NCBI RefSeq assembly: GCF_002843315.1
Contig: NZ_MVDD01000010.1
Location: 1 to 64,000 of the forward strand
DNA: 64,000 nt
Direction of reading: 5' to 3'
From: Labilibaculum filiforme
GTDB taxonomy: Bacteria > Bacteroidota > Bacteroidia > Bacteroidales > Marinifilaceae
Shown piece after piece: positions 54,608 to 62,163 of this stretch. How positions within the stretch are numbered: the stretch's first letter is position 1; each line of letters opens with the position of its first letter. The position numbers and the translations under genes are program-made. Below the pieces are notes generated by a model. That model did not search any database, was not told the origin of the DNA, and saw only the letters and a program-made list of their open reading frames with translations.

Positions 54608-55657
54608 TTAAACAGCCGAAAATATGCCTATCGCTTTAAGTAAAAGTAGTAAGGATACTACTGCCCAAATTAACAATCCAAACAAGGATATATTTGGCAG
54701 CATCTTTACGGTTTTCGACTTTTGAGTGATTTTACTGCCATCCGGAAATAAAGGATTTACTTCGGGATAATAAAATCGTATTTCTTTATCGAGTTGAATA
54801 ATGTTATTCTTGTGTTTGGTCATGAATTCAATGCCACTTTTAATTTTCAGATAAAATACATAGTTAATGATACCTCCCCACATTGCAAGTGGCAGTAGAA
54901 CAGGAAAAGCACTTTTTGTTATCGAGCGCTGATAGAAAAAACCAAAGGCAGCCATTAGGGCAAACAACAAGGTAATTTGCATTCCTAGTTTGGTCCAGTT
55001 TAAGTTGTCCTCGTGGGTATATAAATCGGTCATTTGAGTCGAGCGGGCAATTAGCATTTCGCCTTGATCGTCCATTTTTCGATTCGAAAGTTTCACGTAA
55101 TCCGATATCAGAGAATCTTTATTCGGTAAATGTATCCAAGTAGAACGCTTGCGTATTTTTCCATCCTTATCGGCTTTAGGAGTAAAGTGCAAGTATTCGG
55201 TAAACCCCATTTTTTTATGAAATTTACAACTTGCAACATTCAAAGGTTCCGAAACAATTACTGCCAACATAGCCCTGTCTTTTTTTATAAGGGTAGCTAA
55301 ATGTTGATACAATAAAGCTGCAATTCCACTTTTCGCATAATTGCGACTTACAAACACCTGCTTAATCAGCACAAATTCCTTTTTTGCAGTGAATTTTAAC
55401 ATCAGATTGGTTTCATCATCGGGTAAAATATTTTCGCTGTTAAAAGCCATTAGGCATCCAACTATTTTATCGTTTATGCAGGCTTTGAAAAAGAAATCAT
55501 AGCAAGCTAAAAACTTTTCATATTCCTTATTGCTGTATCCTGAAACTAAGAAACCTTTTTCAGCATTTTTTGTGTTTTTTAAAAGAAGTTCGGATTGGAG
55601 GGAGGCAATTGCTGGAATATCTTCAATAGTAATAGGGGATATTTGAATTTTGTTCAT
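54608..55657 (-). CDS. GNAT acetyltransferase fused to a membrane region
   Basis: A 349-residue protein. I chose ATG 55657 (MNKIQISPITIEDIPAIASL) as the start, because the GNAT fold begins there; the frame extends upstream to 55702. Residues about 1-155 form the acetyltransferase with the acetyl-CoA loop VSRNYAKSGIAALLYQHL and FHKKMGFTE. Residues about 220-260 and 325-345 are hydrophobic helices. A membrane-linked acetyltransferase of this kind is unusual but not unknown; the acceptor is open. Confidence 0.7.
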   Translation of the reverse strand: MNKIQISPITIEDIPAIASLQSELLLKNTKNAEKGFLVSGYSNKEYEKFLACYDFFFKACINDKIVGCLMAFNSENILPDDETNLMLKFTAKKEFVLIKQVFVSRNYAKSGIAALLYQHLATLIKKDRAMLAVIVSEPLNVASCKFHKKMGFTEYLHFTPKADKDGKIRKRSTWIHLPNKDSLISDYVKLSNRKMDDQGEMLIARSTQMTDLYTHEDNLNWTKLGMQITLLFALMAAFGFFYQRSITKSAFPVLLPLAMWGGIINYVFYLKIKSGIEFMTKHKNNIIQLDKEIRFYYPEVNPLFPDGSKITQKSKTVKMLPNISLFGLLIWAVVSLLLLLKAIGIFSAV

Positions 55658-55875
55658 AGATGAAAACGGTTTTTTATTTAAATAAAAAACTAAAATAAGC
55701 ATTTATTCAGAACTACCATATTTAACGAATTATGCATTTGCCTGAAGGATGTACACATTTTGTCAGGAAATGCCTATAGTTCTTATTTCGTGGGTGTAGA
55801 GAAAGAAAGCTTTCTGTTTCTTGAATTTTATATTTTCGGTTTAAAACCTTTTTTATTTGTTTCTGGCAAGAGTTA

Positions 55876-56361
55876 TTACTTTTCTCCTATAACCGGTGCC
55901 TTTAGTTCAACCTGTAGTTTATCTGAAATTTCATCGGCAACGGTGCCAATAAACCGGCCTTCGCCTGATAGCAGTTCGATATTTTCATTAGGCAATACCA
56001 GTATCAATTTATAAACAATATTGGTGTCGTATCGGGATATGGATAAAACCGCCATGCTGGCAGATTGTTGTACTCTAATAATTCGCAGGTGGTGAACTTG
56101 GGCTATGCTTTCCCATTTTCCGGTTTTGTACGCAAACAAACCGATGTATTTTTTAATTCTCTTCCCTTTAGTATCAATTAAAATACCTGTTCGGATAAAT
56201 AGTAATGGAATGGCAAATGGAATAGCTACAATGCCTGTATATTCCGACATAATTATGGCTAGTATGCCTATTAGCAATAAAATAACACCCAGCATAAAAA
56301 AATTGGGAGGTAATTTTCCGGTTGTGTATTTTAAGATCATGGGGTTCAGATTAAATAGCAC
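55876..56361 (-). CDS. Small membrane protein with PH-like domain, unknown
   Basis: A 161-residue protein. Two hydrophobic helices lie at about 22-40 and 44-62. The rest (KGKRIKKYIGLFAYKTGKWESIAQ, then VYKLILVLPNENIELLSG) recalls the bacterial PH-like membrane domain found in short proteins, but the match is loose. It is transcribed with the GNAT and GIDE-like genes or alone; the gap to the GNAT start is on the far side of the same strand. Confidence 0.5.
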   Translation of the reverse strand: MLFNLNPMILKYTTGKLPPNFFMLGVILLLIGILAIIMSEYTGIVAIPFAIPLLFIRTGILIDTKGKRIKKYIGLFAYKTGKWESIAQVHHLRIIRVQQSASMAVLSISRYDTNIVYKLILVLPNENIELLSGEGRFIGTVADEISDKLQVELKAPVIGEK

Positions 56362-56813
56362 GAAAAGTTAATTAATCTATTTTGATATTGACATAAAAAA
56401 CTGGTGATTTTTTAATTTTGAAAGGATTGACTGTTTGTAGCTGAGCTTGATGGTGCAAAATTTGCCTCGCCCGTCATATCCTGAATATAAACAAGCTGTA
56501 CTTATTAGGTGGTAACTAGTTTCCTTTTTTCACCACAGAAACTGCAAAGAATCACATAGGAATATGAAACGTCCATGTCAAAGGAATTTTAACACACAGG
56601 GAAATGATTATCCCAACATGGTAAGTTCCATATGGCAACTAAAAATCAAATAATAATCATATGAAATTTTGTAGCATTTAATTTTCTTAGAACTCTTTGT
56701 GATGTGCTTAGAATTTCTTTGGGGTTAAATTTTCGACCAAGAATATAAAGCGCTTTTACCACACTGAAATAAGAATAAATATAATGCAGAATATAAGGAT
56801 GTGCCGAAGCCTT
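56362..56813. other. Intergenic region with a repeat copy
   Basis: No gene is seen between the membrane protein gene and the methyltransferase gene (both leftward). A copy of the structured repeat occupies 56564-56660. Left and right of it, ccacagaaactgcaaagaatcaca and the ctttgtgatgtgcttagaatttct stretch (quoted in part) look like two halves of another short dispersed repeat, split by the insertion. Confidence 0.4.
56564..56660. repeat. Solitary copy of the 95-bp structured repeat
   Basis: This copy starts atgaaacgtccatgtcaaa and matches the tandem units at 17742-18026 closely over its first 75 bp; its last 20 bp are more diverged and 2 bp longer. It ends ataatcat just before another atgaaa at 56661, which opens only a very short frame (seven codons or fewer). 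It shows that the repeat moves or spreads outside the array region. Confidence 0.9.
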
Positions 56814-57446
56814 TTATACCGAAAATACAATAAGTCGATTCTCAATTTGGAGATCCGAAAATTTGAATGTTTTGCGAATCCACTCCAATGTTTGTTGCTG
56901 ATAAATGAATACATGAGTAGGATCGTTTTTGTAGTACCAATTGGCAAAATTGATATTTTTGTCGTACAAATGTGTCATACAATACAGCTTTCCACCGGGT
57001 TTCAGCAAGTTTCTCAGCATGCTAAATTCTTTGTGTGGATAGAAAAAGTGTTCTATTACCTCGCAACAGGTAATATAGTCGTATTGCTCATTTAGTAATT
57101 CGGGGTAGTTGTGAAAGTAGGGGTCGTATGGAGCAATGCAAAAAGAATGATCTGCGAGTACTTTAGTGATTACAGGACCTGTTCCAGCGCCAAAATCCAA
57201 GCCTTTATGTTTTGTGGTAAAATCTCGGCGAACAGAAGTTGTAATGGGAGATACAAATTGTTGGTATCCCTTGTCCTCAATATCATTATTGTGTTGCTGA
57301 TAATGCGTTTTTTCTAGTTCACTTGATGGCAGAGAACTGGTATCGCTAACTAAGCCAAAGCAAGTGTTGCATTGGTAATGAATGCGATTTTTTCCTTCGA
57401 AAAAAAGTGTGGTGCTACTTTTGCAAAGAGGACATGTTTGTGGCAT
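56814..57446 (-). CDS. Class I SAM-dependent methyltransferase with N-terminal zinc ribbon
   Basis: A 210-residue protein. The N-terminus has CPLC and CNTC (Cys5, Cys8 and Cys26, Cys29 approximately), a zinc ribbon. The methyltransferase fold has the SAM loop LDFGAGTGPVITK and, later, EVIEHFFYPHKEFSMLRNLLKPGGKLYCMTHL, typical of UbiG/COQ5-like family members. The target is unknown. It is the last gene of a leftward group that includes VF530 and the radical SAM enzyme. Confidence 0.8.
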   Translation of the reverse strand: MPQTCPLCKSSTTLFFEGKNRIHYQCNTCFGLVSDTSSLPSSELEKTHYQQHNNDIEDKGYQQFVSPITTSVRRDFTTKHKGLDFGAGTGPVITKVLADHSFCIAPYDPYFHNYPELLNEQYDYITCCEVIEHFFYPHKEFSMLRNLLKPGGKLYCMTHLYDKNINFANWYYKNDPTHVFIYQQQTLEWIRKTFKFSDLQIENRLIVFSV

Positions 57447-57465
57447 AGTAATATGGTTTACAAGC

Positions 57466-57714
57466 TTAGTGTTTCCTCACGCATTTCAGATAAAGTCCTT
57501 CTACTTTTTCGCGAGCCCAAGGAGTTTTTCTTAGAAATTTCAAACTCGATTTTATGGAAGGATCGCTAGTAAAACAATTAATTTTTATCATACTACCCAA
57601 TTCTTTCCAGCCGTAATAAGCCACCAAAAACTCCAAAATTTCAGCCAATTTAACGCCATGTAATGGATTATTTTTTTGTTCTCTGTCGATAGTACTGTTT
57701 TCGTTCGATTCCAT
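57466..57714 (-). CDS. VF530-family DNA-binding protein
   Basis: An 82-residue protein matching the VF530/DUF2132 family: [26 protein letters not shown], then [23 protein letters not shown]. The solved members have a helical fold related to DNA-binding proteins; the cellular function is unknown. It lies 19 bp upstream of the methyltransferase gene and 31 bp downstream of the radical SAM gene. Confidence 0.85.
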   Translation of the reverse strand: MESNENSTIDREQKNNPLHGVKLAEILEFLVAYYGWKELGSMIKINCFTSDPSIKSSLKFLRKTPWAREKVEGLYLKCVRKH

Positions 57715-57745
57715 ATTAACTAATTTCTAATTTTTCTATTACTAT

Positions 57746-59953
57746 TTATAGCACCAATAAAGCATTTTCGCGTAACTGATTTATTGGTTTCGAATACCAA
57801 AACAGTTCAAATTCATCGAATTGTTGTTCAAAATCGGCTTTTAAATCTCCTAAAGTTAGCTCGTTTTCTTCCATAACGGATATTTTTTTCAGTACTTCTA
57901 ACAACCAATCGCCTTTTTCTTTTTCGAGCGAGATTTCGAAGCTTTCGGTTTTTTCATGAAAATACATCTTATATAATTCCCAAGTTCGACCTTTTTTCGA
58001 TTTGGTAAGACTTATAATTTCTGGCGTGCCACCTAACCAAATTGGTTTTGCCGAATCTTTAGGAATGGTATATTCGGTTGCTTCCAAGCAGTTTTGAATA
58101 AAATCGGATTGGATGCTGGTTCTCGGAATTCTAAATCCGGAGGGTAACTCGTCGAACCAATCCTGTAAAGGAATTTCAAAACCAAGACCGTGCATATAAT
58201 TATAGAGTGATTTTTTTAAGCCATAGCTAAATAAATCGTGATTGATTCCTGTTTTGTCGGTAAATTCTATATCGTTATTGGCAAAGGAAATTTTATTGTA
58301 GTGGGGAGTAATGCCATATGCTTCTGGATTTAAACCGACCGGACTGTGAGCCGTTAAGGCAAACTGATGCCAAAAGGCCGACTGTACAATTCCCAATTCG
58401 AATATCTGTCGAACAACTTCCAGACTGTCGATGGTTTCCTGCACTGTTTCCGAAGGAAATCCATACATTAAATAGGCATGAACCATAATTCCAGTTTCGG
58501 TGAAATTATTGGTCACTTGAGCTACTTGTTTTAGGGTGACTCCTTTGTTTATTAGTTTTAATAATCGATCCGAGGCTACTTCCAAACCACCCGAAACAGC
58601 AATACAACCCGAAGCTTTTAATAGAAGGCAAAGATCTTTAGTGAAGCTTTTTTCGAATCGAACATTGGTCCACCAGGTAATGTTTAGTTTGCGCCTAATA
58701 ATTTCGATAGCAAAGGATTTCATAAGTGCTGGGGGAGCTGCCTCATCAACAAAATGAAAACCTTTTTCTCCAGTTTGTGCGGCAATTTTCTCTACTCTAT
58801 CTGCAAGAATTTTGGCAGTAATGGGTTCGAAATCTTTAATGTAATTTAACGATCCGTCGCAAAAAGCACATTTATTCCAGTAGCAACCGTGTGCCATGGT
58901 TAATTTGTTCCATCGTCCGTCGCTCCACAAACTATGCATTGGGTTTGCTATTTCAATTACTGAAATGTATTTGTCTAGCAAAAGATCGGAGTAATCGGGA
59001 GTGCCTAATTCGTGTTGCTTGTAATCTGCTATGTTTGTTGTATTGTTATACTTTACTTCCTTGTTAAGTCGTTCATAAGTGCGTTTTAAACCAGCTGTTT
59101 CTTTGCCCGGATGTAGTACCTTATTCGCCAAAAGTTCTAAAGGCAATTCTCCATCATCCAAAGTAATGTAGTCTACAAAATCGAAGACTCTGGGGTCGGT
59201 TAAACTTCTTAATTCGGTATTTGGAAATCCGCCACCCATTACAATTTTAATGGCAGGATACTCTTTTTTAATAAATTGTGCACAACGAAAAGTGCTGTAT
59301 AAATTACCGGGGAAGGGAACCGAAAAGCAAACCAGTTTAGGCTGGTGCAATTCAATTTGTTTGCACAGAATGTTGGCGCTGAGCATATCGATGTGAGATG
59401 CATTTTCTTGCAAATGTTTCTGTAGTTGATCAAATGTAGATGCACTACGCCCCAATCGTTCGGCATAGCGACTAAAACCAAAATGCTCATCGATGCATTC
59501 GTTAATGAAATCCGACAAATCTTCTAGGAAAAGGGTTGCTAAATGCTTCGCTTTGTCCTGCATTCCCATCAATCCAAAAGCCCATTCTAAATCTTCTACC
59601 TGCTGAAATCTAGAGGCTTGTGGCAGGAAATTTTCTGTGCAAATTTGTCTGGCTAAAGTCTGATTTTTTCCTTGCAGAAAAGAAACCACGTCGTTTATTG
59701 TCAATAAATAATGCTCGCGAAGGGCATAAATTCGTTGTGCATTTTCCGAAATAATCCGGTCTTGCGCATAAGCAATTTCGAAAAGCTCCGATAATCCTTG
59801 TTGGGAGAAAAGTTCCAAAATAACTTCAATTCCTAAATCCATTTGAAAAGAACTGATGTTTTTTTCATTTAAAAACCCTTTAAGGTAGGCTGTTGATGGA
59901 TAAGGGGTATTTAATTGGGTAAAAGGTGGAGTTACCAGAAAAAGGTCTTTCAC
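57746..59953 (-). CDS. B12-binding-domain radical SAM protein
   Basis: A 735-residue protein. Residues about 180-290 form the cobalamin-binding-like Rossmann domain (LVCFSVPFPGNLYSTFRCA, VMGGGFPNTELR). The radical SAM core begins near residue 350: Cys357, Cys362 and Cys365 (HGCYWNKCAFCDG) form the 4Fe-4S site, with a spacing of CX4CX2C rather than the canonical CX3CX2C. Downstream motifs are GFHFVDEAAPP and ISGGLEVASDRLLKL-like (AVSGGLEVASDRL). It would catalyse a radical reaction, perhaps a C-methylation; the substrate is unknown. The organism's B12 operon is encoded 8-15 kb away. Confidence 0.85.
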   Translation of the reverse strand: MKDLFLVTPPFTQLNTPYPSTAYLKGFLNEKNISSFQMDLGIEVILELFSQQGLSELFEIAYAQDRIISENAQRIYALREHYLLTINDVVSFLQGKNQTLARQICTENFLPQASRFQQVEDLEWAFGLMGMQDKAKHLATLFLEDLSDFINECIDEHFGFSRYAERLGRSASTFDQLQKHLQENASHIDMLSANILCKQIELHQPKLVCFSVPFPGNLYSTFRCAQFIKKEYPAIKIVMGGGFPNTELRSLTDPRVFDFVDYITLDDGELPLELLANKVLHPGKETAGLKRTYERLNKEVKYNNTTNIADYKQHELGTPDYSDLLLDKYISVIEIANPMHSLWSDGRWNKLTMAHGCYWNKCAFCDGSLNYIKDFEPITAKILADRVEKIAAQTGEKGFHFVDEAAPPALMKSFAIEIIRRKLNITWWTNVRFEKSFTKDLCLLLKASGCIAVSGGLEVASDRLLKLINKGVTLKQVAQVTNNFTETGIMVHAYLMYGFPSETVQETIDSLEVVRQIFELGIVQSAFWHQFALTAHSPVGLNPEAYGITPHYNKISFANNDIEFTDKTGINHDLFSYGLKKSLYNYMHGLGFEIPLQDWFDELPSGFRIPRTSIQSDFIQNCLEATEYTIPKDSAKPIWLGGTPEIISLTKSKKGRTWELYKMYFHEKTESFEISLEKEKGDWLLEVLKKISVMEENELTLGDLKADFEQQFDEFELFWYSKPINQLRENALLVL

Positions 59954-60004
59954 GTGTTGGTGTTTTAAAAATTGGACGTTGTGATGGATTTTTGCGACAA
60001 GAAT

Positions 60005-61150
60005 TTATTTGCAGTCGTTAAAATTGATGTCTTTTGCAGGGATAAGGTTCAGTCTTATTTTCATTTTCTTCTGAATCACTTTAAAGTGGTGTTCATCCTC
60101 TTCAGGCACAAACGAAATGGCTTCTCCTGGTGATTCTGCACGACCAGTTCGTCCAATTCTGTGAATATAATCTTTAGGAGAACGGGGCAAATCGTAATTA
60201 ACTACGTAAGGCAAAAATTCAATATCGATACCTCGGGTTAATAAATCGGTGGCAACCAGAACTCGAAGCTTGCCGGTTTTAAATTTGCGCAGATTTTCGG
60301 TTCTTGCTCCCTGACTTTTTTTACTGTGCGTGCTGGTGGCTTGTATGCCATTTTTACTTAATTTGTAAGCAACAGCATCGGCTCTGTGTGCCGACGATAC
60401 GAATACAAGCACTTGTTCTAAATTGTTTTTCTTAATGATATGTCGAAGAAGTGGGCCCTTTTTTTCTTCGGATACCGAATAGGCTATTTGATCGATTAAA
60501 TCGAGCGTATTTTCTTCTTCCTCTATTTTTATAATTTGAGGATTGTTTAAAAGAACCTGATTTATGGATTGTAAATCGTTGCTTAAAGTAGCCGAGAACA
60601 AAAGATTTTGGCGTTTTTTAGGCAACAAGGCAAATATGCGGTTCATTTCATCTTTAAAACCTAGGTTCAGCATTTTATCGGCTTCATCAAGCACCAATGC
60701 TTCAATTTCCGATAAGTGTACGGCATTCGAAGCTTCCAATTCCAATAATCGACCGGGTGTAGCAACTAAAACATCTACATTATTCATTGCCTTCATCTGT
60801 GGATTAATAGAAACACCACCATGAACGGCTAAGCACTTAATTGGATCGGACAGAGCAGAAGAAAATTGCTGGAATACTTCTAAAACCTGCATAGCAAGTT
60901 CGCGGGTAGGCACCAATACCAATGCCTTAATGAATCTGTTTTTGGAAATACTTCCTCCCTGAAGGTTACAGAGAATAGGTAGCACGTAGCTGGCGGTTTT
61001 TCCCGATCCTGTTTTGGCAATTCCCAATACATCTTTTTTCTTAAGAATGGCTGGAATTGCTTCTTTTTGAATAGGGTAGGCTTCGCTGTAATTTTGATCG
61101 GTTAGAGCTTTTAATAATGATGAAGGTAATCCTAAAGATGCAAACGACAT
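60005..61150 (-). CDS. DEAD-box RNA helicase (RhlE-like)
   Basis: A 381-residue helicase with all core motifs: Q motif (YPIQKEAIP), motif I AKTGSGKT, Ia PTREL, Ib TPGR, II DEAD, III SAT, IV VFVSS, V TRGID and VI HRIGRTGR. It is short, lacking the C-terminal basic extension of RhlE or CsdA. It would unwind RNA in ribosome assembly or decay. Confidence 0.93.
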   Translation of the reverse strand: MSFASLGLPSSLLKALTDQNYSEAYPIQKEAIPAILKKKDVLGIAKTGSGKTASYVLPILCNLQGGSISKNRFIKALVLVPTRELAMQVLEVFQQFSSALSDPIKCLAVHGGVSINPQMKAMNNVDVLVATPGRLLELEASNAVHLSEIEALVLDEADKMLNLGFKDEMNRIFALLPKKRQNLLFSATLSNDLQSINQVLLNNPQIIKIEEEENTLDLIDQIAYSVSEEKKGPLLRHIIKKNNLEQVLVFVSSAHRADAVAYKLSKNGIQATSTHSKKSQGARTENLRKFKTGKLRVLVATDLLTRGIDIEFLPYVVNYDLPRSPKDYIHRIGRTGRAESPGEAISFVPEEDEHHFKVIQKKMKIRLNLIPAKDINFNDCK

Positions 61151-61317
61151 ATATTTTTATTCTGATTATTGTTGTGGATGTGTTTCCGCGTGTAAAGATA
61201 CAGGAAATAAAGCTCAACTACCTATTTCTTGTCCTCAAACCCTTAACGGGTTTTAAAGAATTGTTTGCATTTGTGCAAGACTGTTTTCTAGGCTTAAAGT
61301 GGTTTGTATTGTTCTTA

Positions 61318-62013
61318 TTAGCTTTGTAAAGCCCATTCAACGGCTTTTTCGGCATGAATGGTGGTGGTATCAAAGGTCGGAATGTCCACATCCGATTCTG
61401 AGATAAGTAGAGGGATTTCGGTACAACCTAAAATAACTCCTTCGGCACCTCGTTTTTCCAAATTTTTAATTATTTTCTTATAGATATTTCTCGATTCATC
61501 TTTGAAGTTACCATGAACTAATTCTTGATAAATAATATGGTGAATTTGCTCTCTTTCTGCATCAGTTGGAATTATTACTTCGATATTGAACTTATCGTTT
61601 AGATATTTTTTGTAGAAATCTTTTTCCATCGTGAATTTTGTGCCTAGCAAGGCCACTTTTTTGATGTTTTTCTCAGCAATTGCCATGCCAGCAGCTTCTG
61701 CAATGTGCAAAAATGGAATAGAGATGCTTTTAATAATTGCCGGACTGCATAAATGCATGGTGTTGGTTCAAAGAACGATAATATCTGACCCAGCACGTTC
61801 TAATTGCTGTGCGGCTTTTACCATCATATTATCGAGAGTTTCCCATTCTTCTTCGTGTTGTAATGCTACAATTTTATCAAAATCAACAGTGAGTAGTATG
61901 CTTTTGCAGGAATGAAATCCGCCTAATAATTCTCTTACTTTTTTGTTGATCAAATCATAGTAAACAGCAGATGATTCCCAGCTCATTCCACCTATTAGTC
62001 CTATTGTTTTCAT
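61318..62013 (-). pseudogene. Aspartate/glutamate racemase-family gene with UGA at the first active-site Cys
   Basis: The minus-strand frame reads from ATG 62013 (IGLIGGMSWESSAVYYDLIN) for 81 codons to GSDIIVL, then TGA at 61770-61768, then TNTMHLCSPAI in the same frame to 61318. Together they make a 231-residue protein, the normal length for the family. In relatives the interrupted position is the first catalytic Cys (IVLCTNTMH); the second Cys is present in VILGCTEIPLL. No other damage is visible. Either this is a single nonsense change (TGT/TGC to TGA) or UGA encodes selenocysteine. I see no clear SECIS-like hairpin after it: only a 4-bp TGCA/TGCA stem. Confidence 0.8.
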
Positions 62014-62163
62014 TCTAATTTAAATTTAGTAAGAGGTTAAAAAGATCGAATAAAGATGCGGTTTATTATTTACAATTTGGTGTGTACAAATAGAACGAAC
62101 CAAATAAACAGCTGTGTTTTTTAAAGTATTTTATTGGTTACGAAGCTGTCTGGAACAATTAAT

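Noticed and set aside
61700-61770. SECIS element for the UGA codon
   Set aside because: Only a 4-bp TGCA stem with a TTTA loop is seen; the usual bacterial loop with GU is lacking, so I do not annotate one.
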